Positions 31,936 to 44,461 are shown, counted from the stretch's first letter. The stretch: DNA of 64,000 nucleotides from Oreohelix idahoensis (GCA_024509875.1 JAMPIV010013724.1:50001-114000), one strand, 5' to 3'. The notes: a model not told the origin generated them from the letters alone. Numbers and translations are program-made.

Positions 31936-33711
31936 TAGATTTTCACACAGACTCAAAAAAATGCAGTCTTCTGCCAAGAAGTCCCCAGTTCCAAAAGACG
32001 TATTTAACTCGGAGTCTCCGGGAACGACTACTTGGGTGTGCAAATTTGTTCAAATGTCTGATTAAGTCACCTAACAGTTATTCCAGGCGCGGGAGTTAGC
32101 AGAGCACAGTGTCAATAGCGTAGGTTTCTAGAAATGATGAATGTCAGGTCGGTGCCTTCCCTCAGTATAGGATTCACTTTAGTCACACCACAGATTTGTC
32201 CACAAATATATATATATATATAGTCGGGAAATGTTAGTTAATACTTGAAGTATTTCGCGCCACCAGGCAGAAAAATTACGTAGAGTTTTCCCTAGAAGAA
32301 ATTAAGATCTGGCTCCAAGGTCCAGTATTTATCATTACAGTCTTTGAAAACCCGTTATTGGGATATAGTATTTCTGGCTAACTCGGGTTGCATGTGCACT
32401 GTTAGACCAGTGGTACTTAAGAAACCCACGTGGTTCAAAATAAGGACTGTCTATTTCTTCACAAGTATGGAAACTACTACTAGGTGCTGGTAAAGTTAGG
32501 GTCACCCCAAAACTTTCACTGTGTGGAGGAAAAATAACACATATAATATAATAAACAGAATCTGTACTGGTTATAACTTACATTTAAACTTGCAAGCAGA
32601 GAGCTTTACTTATCATTTAAACTTCCCGTGACGTAAGTTATATTTAAAAATCAGCAATCCTCATGAATTAGGAACACGTGCGTATTCCGTCACCATTCAT
32701 GAGGCTCGATTCTAGAGTTTATACGTTAGTTTAGAAAAATACACTCGACTGAGTATTAGCAGTTAAATTAAATTCATAAATAGCTACAATTGCCGTTATA
32801 AGCTAGAAATTTTAATTTTATTCTGCTTTCCACTGAATGCTTCCCTAGAAAATATAATAGCCTACCACTTTATTTCTCTTCTGCGCTAAAGAAATAGATT
32901 AAAATGAATTAAGCGATTTAACACTTTAACACTCACAAAATCTATATATCTATCATATTAATTACCTCAACCACAGAATTACAGGTAGTCGCACAACTTA
33001 AGAATAAAATGCTGAAATATTTCTGGAAGTCTAGAAGTTCGACAAATTGCCGAAACAAACTAAGATCTTCGCTAACAGCTATTCTGTTTACGAGCAACCT
33101 ATCTACTGTGAGTCTATGAGCGAGAATGAAATTAAAGTTTCAAACTTGGCCAATATCTTTAAAATCGGACACAGGATCCTAATCTTATTTCGCCAAGCGA
33201 AATAGTCTCCCCTGTCCGTATAACACCTTCGTCCGCTTATCGCGTGACGTAACAGCCATCAGTGGCCGAGGGCTTGCATGAGTTGCAAATCTCAGACCAC
33301 CGTCTGCAGTGCGGAGTGGATTTTCACGCTAAGCCGGGTTTTTGGACGAAAAACCTCATGCGTTTACTGAAATGCAGACTCTCTGTCTACTTTCCATGTC
33401 CCTCGGGTGAATTTTCACGCCCCAGGCCAGAGACCCTCAGACGAATGTCTAGTGAATGCTGTAAATTCACGCCTATCGTCCGACCAGCGCGACTGACATG
33501 TACGCAATACCACCCAGGTGCGATTCTCAGTTTTAGAGAAAGGAAAACAGGTAAAGTTTGCGAATTATATGAAAATAATATTCGCAAAACGAATGGATGA
33601 AAAATGTACAGGAAAAAGGAAATACAGAGATAATAAAAGAGATAATTCGAGTGAAAGAATAGGAAGAAGATGTAGGAAATTAAATGAATATAAACCCTAC
33701 GTGACAAGGAC

Positions 33712-33839
33712 CAGCTTGGCCGTTACTCCTTGACGTTCTAGGAACGTGCGGCGCCTTCAACCTTGACCAGCGACAAGTGTGAGCAGTGTCCATCAACGGG
33801 AGCAGAAACTACTATTGGCAGATAAGTGAAAAAAATATG
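33712..33839. other. Short non-coding flank of element 1
   Basis: Sequence between the target duplication and a family A repeat. Nothing recognised. Confidence 0.4.
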
Positions 33840-34373
33840 CTGCCAAAGTAAATTTTTCCCATCATTTCTACTGTAAATCAATGATGACACTTTTCTTCTA
33901 AACTATTCAATTTATTTTCAAACTGTTAAAACCTTAAGTGATTATTAAATTTTGTTATTCGTAATTATACAAATTTAACGTCGATTTAATCATTTTAAAG
34001 TTACTGCATGTTTGTCTCAGTCAATTTACTACACACACTCTAAACTGAGCTATACCAGAATAATAAGAATTCCACTGAGTAAAACAGGGGTGGGGGCTTG
34101 AACGAGCTGAAATTAATGAGTGCTTAATTCCTTCACAAAAGTTGTCGGCAGATTCTAGAATTAACGTGCTCAGCCAAAGCAGCATTGTTTTCGCTTATCT
34201 GAATATCTTGTGAATACTCCCTTTGTAACAAAAGTGTCATTACCCTACTATTTACATCTCTGCCAAGAGTAATCTTGTGCGCAGGTAGATACCTTTGAAG
34301 CCCATATTAGATACTCTTGAGTTTTGGCCACTGTTGGACCACTACTGCAATGCAGGGGAGGCAATACCGTCAC
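33840..34373 (-). repeat. Dispersed repeat family A, copy 2
   Basis: On the minus strand it starts TTGTGACGGTATTGCC, then GTGGTCCAACAGTGGCCAAA, AAGATTACTCTTGGCAGAG, AATTCTAGAATCTGCCGACA and GACTGAGACAAACATGCAGT. Nearly collinear with 48187-48311 joined to 51624-51919. It directly abuts the 44-bp satellite. The left end is approximate. Confidence 0.75.
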
Positions 34374-35007
34374 AACACAGACCACAGTATTAATATAGAT
34401 GATTATTTACTCGGTTATACACAGACCACAGTATTAATATAAATGATCATTTTCTGGGTTATAGACGGACCACAGTATTAATATACATGATCATTTTCTC
34501 GGTTATACACAGACCACAGTATTCATATAAATGATTATTTTCTCGGTTATAGACGGACCACAGTATTAATATAGAAGATTATTTACTCTGTTATACACAG
34601 ACCACAGTATTAATATAAATGATCATTTTCTCGGTTAATGACGGACCACAGTATTAATATAAATGATCATGTTCTCTGTTATACACAGACCACAGTATTA
34701 ATATAAATGATCATTTTCTCGTTTGTTGACGGACCACAGTATTAATATAAATGATCATTTTCTCGTTTGTTGACGGACCACAGTATTAATATAAATGATC
34801 ATGTTCTCTGTATACACAGACCACAGTATTAATATAAATGATCATTTTCTCGTTTGTTGACGGACCACAGTATTAATATAAATGATCATTTTCTCTGTAT
34901 ACACAGACCACAGTATTAATATAAATGATCATTTTCTCGTTTGTTGACGGACCACAGTATTAATATAAATGATCATTTTCTCAGTTATACACAGACCACA
35001 GTATTAA
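34374..35007. repeat. 44-bp satellite, about 14 copies
   Basis: Same family as 15425-15680: CAGTATTAATATAAATGATC blocks separated by a variable spacer (CGGTTATACACAGACCA, or TCGTTTGTTGACGGACCA). Several higher-order two-unit repeats are visible around 34690-34960. Confidence 0.93.
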
Positions 35008-35284
35008 GAAGAGGTCTCAGAAGAGACCCCGATGCCATCACAAGAACAGCTATGCTATGGACCCCTGAAGGAAAACGAAAGAGAGGCCGACCAAAAACAA
35101 CTTGGCGGAGGACTGTGGAGGCCGAGATGCAAAGAATGAACCAGAGTTGGGGCACTGTACGAAGGATGGCCGCCGACCGAGCAAAGTGGAATCAATTTGT
35201 TGTTGCCTACAAGACGCCACCAGGCGTAATGGCCACTGACTGTTTTGACGGTCGGCGGCTAAGGGTCAAAGAAGAAGAAGAAAG
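35008..35284 (+). mobile_element. LINE 3' fragment inserted in the satellite
   Basis: Encodes the end of the pol seen at 48312-51623: GLRRDPDAITRTAMLWTPEG and KRKRGRPKTTWRRTVEAEMQ, ending AKWNQFVV, then a 3' tail ending in GAAGAAGAAG. A 10-bp duplication ACAGTATTAA flanks it (34998-35007, 35285-35294), though the satellite itself contains that word. It is a heavily 5'-truncated copy. Confidence 0.88.
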
Positions 35285-35363
35285 ACAGTATTAATATAAA
35301 TGATCATTTTCTCGGTTATAGACGGACCACAGCATTAATATAGATGATTATTTACTCGATGCT
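35285..35363. repeat. 44-bp satellite, continuation
   Basis: About two more units in register after the LINE fragment, showing that the array was split by the insertion. Confidence 0.85.
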
Positions 35364-35875
35364 ATTAGGAAAATTCACCTTCCTCCGAGGCCAGATAAAA
35401 GGAACTTCTTATATGGAGCAAAACTTGCGAACACAAGCAGATACCCACTACACATCATTGGGTCGAAGGGCAAGAGCCCAAACGCCGCTGGATCAATAAC
35501 AACAACAACAACAACAATAACAACATAGACTCGGGCATGCCAAGTAAATCGCCGTTATTTCGACTCGGACATGCCACGTAATACCTCCGTTATAATTAAT
35601 GGGAACATAAACACGTTGATTTTTCTGAAGAAGTTATTTCGTACCATGAAACCATGGAAAATTGTAAGCAATGTTTTCAGGGGGAAAACAAGTATTTGAG
35701 TCTTATGATCCAGAAATACGGTTGCCAATGCTTTATAAATTGTGAGAAGTGATTAAATGCATAATTTGGCGCATGCGCTCTTCAGGCAATATTAAAACAG
35801 AGCGTCCTTAGTTTCAATACAGCAGGCTAGTTCATTTATTTATTTTCTCTTCCTCCCACCCCCGCCCGGCAAACC
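35364..35875. other. No gene recognised
   Basis: Contains an ACA/ACAATA simple repeat at 35498-35526. Otherwise non-coding. Confidence 0.4.
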
Positions 35876-35888
35876 CGGCGCTATATTT

Positions 35889-36094
35889 CTTCTTCTTCCG
35901 TCCTTAGCCAAAGACCGACCAAGCAGTCAGAGGCCATCACGCCTTGTGGCGTCTTAAGGGCAACAGCAGATTGATTTTCTCTGTTGTAGTTTCCCATCAC
36001 GCCCAGCGGCGTCTTTAGGGCAACAACAAATAGATCCATCTGCCGCTGTTTCCGTAATCGGTGTGACAAGCCAACGGGTGATCAGCCCATTGGG
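35889..36094 (-). mobile_element. Very short LINE 3' end with 13-bp target duplication
   Basis: Flanked by CGGCGCTATATTT at 35876-35888 and 36095-36107. On the minus strand it ends in GGAAGAAGAAG, like the LINE at 48312, and carries the GCGTGATGG segment of the same 3' end twice (near 35935 and 35995). Non-coding; only the tail was copied. Confidence 0.8.
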
Positions 36095-36107
36095 CGGCGC
36101 TATATTT

Positions 36108-36807
36108 GGCGACCTTTAATGGTGGTGGCAGAGAACTTCCGGTTTTAGAATTGACAGATCTTAACCCTGCATGCATGGACTGCTACCACATATACGTATA
36201 TATACACGCATATGCTTACAGCCGAGCATACAGCCTTCCTACGAAATGATATTACCGTTGTCCAAGACTGCTAAATCTGGGTAGAGGCGCCAAACTTGTG
36301 TGTCGAATCGCGTGCGATGCTTATCTTACACTTCAAAAGAGTTAATGGCTATCTGAACGGACCCAGGAATTATCGAATTAACAGGGGCGCATTCAAAGTA
36401 TTTGACATCGGGGCTGATCCTACCTTTGGCACCCCTCCTCACCCCTCCCCTCCAAAAAAAATAAACGCGCAGAAAAATATATTTATTATGCTTTGGGGGT
36501 CGATTTTTAAACAGTGCAGTGCTGTTACAGTAGTGTTCGCTGGAACTAACCCCCCCCCCCCCTTTTTTTCTGGCTGTCACCCGGGGACCACCCCCTGGCA
36601 TCCCACTTAGTCGGCCAATTAAATAAGTTCCTTTTATTTAAACAAACTTCTTTGAATTGCGTGTATTGATTTGTTTGTTTTTAATCCACGTAGTTGTTTT
36701 TTTAAATATCAACGTGAGGTAGGGAAAATCGACCCTGCTCAGGAAGAATTATATAAACCTTGTCTAAACTGAATGGCGGCCCTTAACTTTTGTCCAGTAG
36801 TATATTT
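36108..36807. other. Non-coding; possible Tc1/mariner end at 36770-36806
   Basis: Minus-strand TACTACTGGACAAAAGTTAA followed by GGGCCGCCATT is like mariner termini. C-runs occur at 36549-36561. No gene; the antisense ORF pair at 36296-36610 follows C- and A-runs. Confidence 0.35.
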
Positions 36808-39351
36808 TATTATGCTGAACGATCACTCGTACTGAATCTGTTAAGCCATTTTGGAAGGGTTCGTTTCTTCGTTTCTCTTCCTAGGTTACCGATCCCGATA
36901 ACAGGTTTCGCAAAACAATAATTAACAAGAAACTCAAGACAAAACACGTTATTTTAACATCCTTAGAGTTTGTGATGAACTTTGGTATAATGTACGATTG
37001 CATATTTTACAACTGACAGACACGAGAAGAAAGAATACGCAAGACAAAGAAGATTGTGAAAGGCTAAAAAAAGAAATAGTTAACGAATTTAAGACAACGA
37101 AAGAAACCTGGCTAAACCAGAGGTGCAGAGTGCAGCACAGAAAAGATTCAAAACCTAAGTGTCGTGTGGTGAGTCACTGGGGCAACTACGACAGTAGTTT
37201 TTGCCAGGAATAGTCTATGAGATATTAGATATAAGGTCTCTAGAAATTGGCTCGTTAAGAAAGAAAAAAAGACCTATTCGAGATAGGGGCAAGAAGACAG
37301 GAATGCGAATGCTTTCCACTAGACAGTGTTTTCTAATAAATTATGGAAAGAGTTCTGTTTCCCCACGACCTTAGCTTCTGCCCTTAGATCCCGTAAAGAA
37401 AAAGCCCCCAACCTCATCTGAGTAGAGAAAGGTTCCTATAGGTGAATATGTAACACCGACAGCACGAGTGATACATTAACAAACTCTTGATAATGATCAA
37501 CTGATCGTTGGGTTCATTAATGAAATATCCACACATATAGGGTTAGTAATGGTTAGAACGTGATGATGGTGAAAGACGATTCACACAAAACACACAGATG
37601 AGATAATAAAATTACAGTTAATTAAGTAATAGTTAATTAAGGATGAACTGGTGTAGAGTGAAATGATGATGTGATATGATACGTGTTACCAAAATGGTGA
37701 GTACTCTACACAGTCCATGTGTCTCTAAATGCTTCTCCTAGATATGAGGATTCACATGTATGCATAAAATGTCCCAAGTTGTTATACGTTATGTCGAATG
37801 GGGTATCTCTAAGTCGAGGACGTTCTGATGAATACTGTTGTCGTACGGAGAACGCTGACGAGATATTTATGTATATTCCTTCACTGTTTGAGTATATCTC
37901 TGTAGTGTGGATCAACAGTTAATAGTTGTCATATGAACAAAAGGTCTGTGGTCTAATCTCCCGACGGTACTGGTCAGACTGGATATCTTCACGAAATGTT
38001 AGTGATATGTAGACTCATAATCTTGCGTATGTAGTCGTGATTCATATACTTTCGAGTCTGCTTCATAAAATGCGCTTAAGAGTGTGTTGCACGTGGTATA
38101 AATATGCGATTCCTCTTTTGAGCTCTTTTGCTTGACTTCAGATAATAATGATCTTTCGAGTGATTAGAGTTTATGATGACTCTGTATTGAACTTGTGATA
38201 ACGATGTATTGAACTTGTGATAACTCTGTATTGAACTTGTGAGCAAGCAGTATATGGTGACGAAAAATGCTGCGTCCACCTTATGACTTGTGGGTGAGAC
38301 AATATTCCTTTTAAATTGAGGAATGAAAGATGTCCTATGGCGAATTCTGCTAGCCAAATGTCCGTTTTTGATAACTTATTTCTGGTTAGACGTCAGACAC
38401 GTTGCGTGTAGACTCAGACTTCTGATGAACTGAAGACACACAAAAGTCTTCGTAAGTTTTTCACATTTAACATCACTGGTTGACTTTCATTTAAACTACT
38501 GCTCATTATTCATCTCCCTCTCTCTGAGTTCAATTCTAATGATGTTAAATATCTTGTGCATGAGAGTGTGTGCATATGGGAGACTGTGATGATGATAAAG
38601 GTGAAATATGAACTATTAATTACCTTCTATCATCCTATCATCTTCTATGAAAATCTTCTGATTTTATTAATCAGTTATGCCAAGAATTATTTGAAACTTT
38701 ATCTTCCGCACATTTTAGCTTTGTGAGGTTAAAATAAACAAAATTAAGAAAATGTATTAATAAGTATAAGATCTACTAACCTTCTTTTCCCTTCGCAAAA
38801 TCCTTTAAGAACACAATTAATCACGGAACTGAATTATCATCCACTCTGAATAAACACGTGTATTAGGCTATGCGTTTTTGGGTTTGATCTCTTCCTCACA
38901 AGGTAAAAACCTGGACTGCCTCACTCTAGTAGATTATGCGGTATTATATATTTCTGGAAGTCACCCTGCCCAAGCTGGGCGTCCAATGTGGTCAACCCAC
39001 GCTTGTCTGAACCGCGGCCACGTTTTCCCCTGGCCAATCTGGGCGTCCAATGTGGTGTCACAGAAATTACAGTTTGATTAGGATGACCATATGTGTTTTT
39101 ACCAGATTTATCACGATACAATGTGGGCTTCAAATGATAATGTCAGGCATGTGGACTCAATCAAAGGACTTTATTTCCCCCGATGAAAGAACAAATGTGG
39201 TTTCTCTAGATACCGGTCGCGAGTAATCACAACAATGAAATAGCAAATGTGGATCGCAAATATGAGATGAGAGAGCAAATGTCGGAGAAAATACAGTATG
39301 AAGAATGTAGGAAAAGATGGAGCAATAAGGCCTTTGCGCTCGTTTATCACA
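36808..39351 (-). repeat. 3' LTR of element 2
   Basis: In minus orientation it begins TGTGATAAACGAGCGC, directly after the polypurine tract. Internal features: a repeated GGGCGTCCAATGTGG block near 38969 and 39040. ORFs such as 36998-37213 recur in the other LTR because the two are copies. Confidence 0.9.
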
Positions 39352-39366
39352 ATAGCCCCTCCTCAA
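39352..39366 (-). promoter_or_regulatory. Polypurine tract of element 2
   Basis: Minus strand GAGGAGGGGCTAT directly precedes the LTR start TGTGATAAAC. Confidence 0.75.
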
Positions 39367-39849
39367 GTGTGATGTCAATCGTACTCAGGAGAGCTTAGAC
39401 TTCTTGCTCGGGATTCTTTAATCCTTTTTCCTCATCTTCGTTTTTCTCTCCGGTTTCCACCCTTTCCTCTACTTGTCCGTGCTCTTCGTCCTGCCTCATA
39501 GGATGACGGCTTAAAAAATCCGCTCCTACGTTATGTTTTCCTTGGATATAGTCCACTTGGAACGTTTAAGGTTGTAGAACAAGCGACCACCTCATCAGTC
39601 TAGCATTCAAATTCTTTGAATTGGCGAGGAAGGTCAGAGGTTGGTGATCACTCTGGATTGTAAATTTCCTTCCGTACAGGTATGCTTGAAATTTTTGTAT
39701 TCCCCAGACGAGGGACAAACATTCCTTTTCGATTGTGGAATAGTTTTGTTCTGCTCGGTTTAACTTCCGACTCGCATATGCGACCGGAAATAGATTTGGG
39801 GGGCTTCTGTCATCTGGCTGTAGTAATGTAGTCCCGATTCCAATGTTAC
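39352..39849 (-). pseudogene. Ty3/gypsy RNase H domain as the last pol domain, one nonsense codon
   Basis: From the LTR edge the frame reads NIGIGTTLLQPDD, then VAYASRKLNRAEQNYSTIEK, ECLSLVWGIQKFQAYLYGRK, FTIQSDHQPLTFL and LMRWSLVLQP. A TAA near 39566 interrupts, and the same frame continues VDYIQGKHNVGADFLSRHP and an acidic tail to a stop near 39396. These are the conserved RNase H motifs of Ty3/gypsy pol (TIEKECL, SDH..L, RW...LQ, the final ADFLSR). The frame ends about 40 bp before a GAGGAGGGG tract beside the 3' LTR, so no integrase follows. The 5' side is cut just after the DAS motif position, where the LTR begins. Confidence 0.92.
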
Positions 39850-42391
39850 TGTTATGCTGAACGATCACTCGTACTGAATCTGTTAAGCCATTTTGGAAGG
39901 GTTCGTTTCTTCGTTTCTCTTCCTAGGTTACCGATCCCGATAACAGGTTTCGCAAAACAATAATTAACAAGAAACTCAAGACAAAACACGTTATTTTAAC
40001 ATCCTTAGAGTTTGTGATGAACTTTGGTATAATGTACGATTGCATATTTTACAACTGACAGACACGAGAAGAAAGAATACGCAAGACAAAGAAGATTGTG
40101 AAAGGCTAAAAAAAGAAATAGTTAACGAATTTAAGACAACGAAAGAAACCTGGCTAAACCAGAGGTGCAGAGTGCAGCACAGAAAAGATTCAAAACCTAA
40201 GTGTCGTGTGGTGAGTCACTGGGGCAACTACGACAGTAGTTTTTGCCAGGAATAGTCTATGAGATATTAGATATAAGGTCTCTAGAAATTGGCTCGTTAA
40301 GAAAGAAAAAAAGACCTATTCGAGATAGGGACAAGAAGACAGGAATGCGAATGCTTTCCACTAGACAGTGTTTTCTAATAAATTATGGAAAGAGTTCTGT
40401 TTCCCCACGACCTTAGCTTCTGCCCTTAGATCCCGTAAAGAAAAAGCCCCCAACCTCATCTGAGTAGAGAAAGGTTCCTATAGGTGAATATGTAACACCG
40501 ACAGCACGAGTGATACATTAACAAACTCTTGATAATGATCAACTGATCGTTGGGTTTATTAATGAAATATCCACACATATAGGGTTAGTAATGGTTAGAA
40601 CGTGATGATGGTGAAAGACGATTCACACAAAACACACAGGTGAGATAATAAAATTACAGTTAATTAAGTAATAGTTAATTAAGGATGAACTGGTGTAGAG
40701 TGAAATGATGATGTGATATGATACGTGTTACCAAAATGGTGAGTACTCTACACAGTCCATGTGTCTCTAAATGCTTCTCCTAGATATGAGGATTCACATG
40801 TATGCATAAAATGTCCCAAGTTGTTATACGTTATGTCGAATGGGGTATCTCTAAGTCGAGGACGTTCTGATGAATACTGTTGTCGTACGGAGAACGCTGA
40901 CGAGATATTTATGTATATTCCTTCACTGTTTGAGTATATCTCTGTAGTGTGGATCAACAGTTAATAGTTGTCATATGAACAAAAGTTCTGTGGTCTAATC
41001 TCCCGACGGTACTGGTCAGACTGGATATCTTCACGAAATGTTAGTGATATGTAGACTCATAATCTTGCGTATGTAGTCGTGATTCATATACTTTCGAGTC
41101 TGCTTCATAAAATGCGCTTAAGAGTGTGTTGCACGTGGTATAAATATGCGATTCCTCTTTTGAGCTCTTTTGCTTGACTTCAGATAATAATGATCTTTCG
41201 AGTGATTAGAGTTTATGATGACTCTGTATTGAACTTGTGATAACGATGTATTGAACTTGTGATAACTCTGTATTGAACTTGTGAGCAAGCAGTATATGGT
41301 GACGAAAAAATGCTGCGTCCACCTTATGACTTGTGGGTGAGACAATATTCCTTTTAAATTGAGGAATGAAAGATGTCCTATGGCGAATTCTGCTAGCCAA
41401 ATGTCCGTTTTTGATAACTTATTTCTGGTTAGACGTCAGACACGTTGCGTGTAGACTCAGACTTCTGATGAACTGAAGACACACAAAAGTCTTCGTAAGT
41501 TTTTCACATTTAACATCACTGGTTGACTTTCATTTAAACTACTGCTCATTATTCATCTCCCTCTCTCTGAGTTCAATTCTAATGATGTTAAATATCTTGT
41601 GCATGAGAGTGTGTGCATATGGGAGACTGTGATGATGATAAAGGTGAAATATGAACTATTAATTACCTTCTATCATCCTATCATCTTCTATGAAAATCTT
41701 CTGATTTTATTAATCAGTTATGCCAAGAATTATTTGAAACTTTATCTTCCGCACATTTTAGCTGTGAGGTTAAAATAAACAAAATTAAGAAAATGTATTA
41801 ATAAGTATAAGATCTACTAACCTTCTTTTCCCTTCGCAAAATCCTTTAAGAACACAATTAATCACGGAACTGAATTATCATCCACTCTGAATAAACACGT
41901 GTATTAGGCTATGCGTTTTTGGGTTTGATCTCTTCCTCACAAGGTAAAAACCTGGACTGCCTCACTCTAGTAGATTATGCGGTATTATATATTTCTGGAA
42001 GTCACCCTGCCCAAGCTGGGCGTCCAATGTGGTCAACCCACGCTTGTCTGAACCGCGGCCACGTTTTCCCCTGGCCAATCTGGGCGTCCAATGTGGTGTC
42101 ACAGAAATTACAGTTTGATTAGGATGACCATATGTGTTTTTACCAGATTTATCACGATACAATGTGGGCTTCAAATGATAATGTCAGGCATGTGGACTCA
42201 ATCAAAGGACTTTATTTCCCCCGATGAAAGAACAAATGTGGTTCTCTAGATACCGGTCGCGAGTAATCACAACAATGAAATAGCAAATGTGGATCGCAAA
42301 TATGAGATGAGAGAGCAAATGTCGGAGAAAATACAGTATGAAGAATGTAGGAAAAGATGGAGCAATAAGGCCTTTGCGCTCGTTTATCACA
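39850..42391 (-). repeat. 5' LTR of element 2
   Basis: Copy of 36808-39351 offset by 3041-3042 bases. On its inner side it abuts RNase H coding sequence with no primer-binding site, gag, protease, integrase or RT between. Confidence 0.9.
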
Positions 42392-43012
42392 CTAAGTACA
42401 AGCAAGGAAAAAAAAAAGAGTTAATGGGTATAAAAACTCAAAAACTCACTAAGTGTTTGAAATCAAAGAAAGGAGTTATATTATTGGGTGAGAAGATCGT
42501 AACAAAAATATGAACATAATATATAAAGAATATGTATGAAGACTTGAATTAAATGCTCAAGAAAACTGTGACGGACCACCGATTCTTCTGGCAGAAGTTG
42601 AAGACTCCTTACGCTACACGATGAAGAACACATCATCTTGACCAGATAGTACAACAATAGAGGAAACGGAGGCTATGGAAGAATTTGGAATGATCGTCAC
42701 AGCGAAACTGCCGAATGACATTCGCAACACTGGATACATACTTGATGATCTTCTAAAACCAACATGCATAGCTTCGCAAAAGAAATCAGATAGAAGACCA
42801 CAGCACAATTAGTCTTATAAGTCATGTGACCAAAATGACGTTAGGAATTGTCATAAGAAGAGTGAGAAGTAAAATTTAAAAAAAAGAATCAGTGACCAGC
42901 AGTGTGCACTTGTAGTAGGAAAAGGTACAAACAATGTCATATATATTATATGAACAATTATAGAAGGAGCTAAAGAAGTGAAAACGGTTCTATACTTATG
43001 TTTTATGAACTA
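42392..43012 (+). pseudogene. RTE-type LINE pol fragment (linker to RT)
   Basis: Reads KSKKGVILLGEKIVTKI, then with shifts and stops PPILLAEVEDSLRYTMKN-like and PDSTTIEETEAMEEFGMIVT, AKLPNDIRNTGYILDDLLKP, ACALVVGKGTNN-like and finally KTVLYLCFMNY. These correspond to the stretch from the pre-RT linker through the RT fingers of RTE LINEs (compare 30740-31250). It is old. Element 2 is inserted at its 5' side. Confidence 0.65.
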
Positions 43013-43160
43013 CTAGCTGTATGTACCCGGCGTTGCGCGTATTTTTCTAGTAAATGTTAATGAAACTTTTGCAAAGTTACATACGGTACAATTAATACCT
43101 TTGACTACATCGTGACATTTTTACTTATCGTTGTTTTCTACATTTATTATTGCAACATAT

Positions 43161-43530
43161 TTTTTTTTTTTTATTATTTTTTTTTTAAGCGTACGCCCGC
43201 TAATACTCGAGGCGAAATCTCAGGTTATTACTAATGTCTAACCTGACATTGATTTTACGTGAGTATCCCTTTTTTCTTGTACAGAGACAGGTGTCCCTCG
43301 CCATTCAGGCAAATACTCTCCGATTTCGGAGGTACCCTTTGCAGCTGGGTCGGCTCAGGAACCGCCAATCCCTGGTCGACGACACTCCTTCAAATGTCCT
43401 CGCCAGGTCTCGAGTTAATCCAGTCCAGTTCCCGGTCGACGAAAAATCCTCAAATGCCGTCGCCCGGGTTTGATCCTGAATCACCCGGTCGCCAGAGCGG
43501 TGTTGTAACCACTACGCTAGCGCAGCTCCC
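43161..43530 (-). mobile_element. tRNA-derived SINE
   Basis: On the minus strand it starts GGGAGCTGCGCTAGCGTAGT with an A-box-like GCGTAGTGGTTA and a B-box-like GGATCAAACCC. A body with GAGCCGACCCAGC and GGGTACC and an A-rich 3' end follow. A 12-bp duplication ATTGCAACATAT flanks it (43149-43160, 43531-43542). It shares the body core with the SINE at 13137. Confidence 0.85.
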
Positions 43531-43542
43531 ATTGCAACATAT

Positions 43543-44222
43543 ATTTTGTTAAATAAAATGTTCTCATTTGACGAGGCGCACCCTGTTCAACCTAGACACA
43601 GAGTCCGTTGGTTATATCAGGGCGCATGTCCAAATAGTAAAAAGCCTTGCAGTATGTTTCAGTGATATGACTGATGTACCTATATTGACCTGCCTTTGGT
43701 TTTAATATACATTTCTTCTACAATTAGAATGCGTGTTGTAAAAATTAATCCCATCAGATTTACAGATTCTAAAGAAGAAATTTTAAGGCACGTAGATTTG
43801 TATAAAGTATTAACGAACAGACTTTGCTATTTATACATTAGATTGATAAGGAGCACCTACCTAGTGAAAGCAACATTATATGACTTTATTTTCCTTGTCG
43901 GCACACATTACCGCAAAACATTTTTCAATTCTAGAGTAGTTCAGCAATAATCACATAGTGTACCACATATTTTTAAACTGTATCATTATTATAATTTTTT
44001 TTTGCTACAAAATAATCCGATACTTTATTTTTCTGAGTGCATTTTTTTAATATACCAAAATTATTGTTAGCAACAACAAATAATTAATAAAGTTTAAATT
44101 ATCAACTGTACACTTTGGTTGGAATGAAAATCTAAATAGATTTCAAACTACAAGTGAACAGTTTATAATTGGAACTGCATTTTTTTTTTTTTAATTTCCG
44201 CTGTATTTGTTGTTCTTCTTCT
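43543..44222. other. No gene recognised
   Basis: AT-rich, with T-runs near 44000 and 44181. An 84-codon plus ORF at 43696-43950 has no motif. Confidence 0.35.
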
Positions 44223-44461
44223 TGACAAGGAAGACTGTAGATGAAGATTGACAGATTGTATTAATTAATAAATTGTGAAGAAACTAGTCTGACGTTAGTG
44301 AAGACACTAAACTCCATTCCTCCCGGCAAAAAGAGCAGACTATCTGCCTTCACGATAAGGAAGACTCAAGAGGAATATTCAAACATTGTATTCATGTTAT
44401 TCTGAAGAAACTAGTTTGACGCAGGCCAAGACGACATCCCTTTCGGAAAAAAAGAATGGAC
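44223..44461. repeat. Diverged tandem duplication, about 115-bp unit
   Basis: Two copies share AAGGAAGACT, TTGTATTA, GAAGAAACTAGT(C/T)TGACG and a C-rich CTCCCGGCAAAAAGAGCAGAC block in the same order. Non-coding. Confidence 0.65.

Larger units (their letters stand above)
28832..33706 (-). repeat. 5' LTR of element 1, interrupted by an RTE LINE
   Basis: Same 2.6-kb LTR as 17554-20922, in the same orientation. It is complete at both ends and followed by the AGGAC duplication. The RTE insertion at 29668-31935 separates its two parts. This copy lacks the CR1/GATA insert, so those events postdate integration. Confidence 0.93.
36808..42391 (-). mobile_element. Ty3/gypsy element 2: two 2.54-kb LTRs around a 498-bp remnant
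   Basis: The LTRs (36808-39351, 39850-42391) differ by only four substitutions and three small indels that I could see, over 2.54 kb. Only RNase H coding sequence and a polypurine tract lie between them. The right LTR starts TGTTATGCTGAACG and both end TTTATCACA on the plus strand. The left copy reads TATTATGC at its start, so its terminus is altered. No matching 5-bp duplication is visible (TATTT against CTAAG), as expected if the copy arose by recombination or was rearranged. The element reads on the minus strand. Confidence 0.9.

Noticed and set aside
36998..37213. 71-codon ORF repeated at 40040-40255
   Set aside because: Lies in both LTRs of element 2; no motif and explained by LTR identity.
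42202..42513. 74-codon ORF crossing 42289-42513 as a single gene
   Set aside because: It crosses the LTR/flank boundary at 42391; the right half belongs to an RTE LINE remnant.
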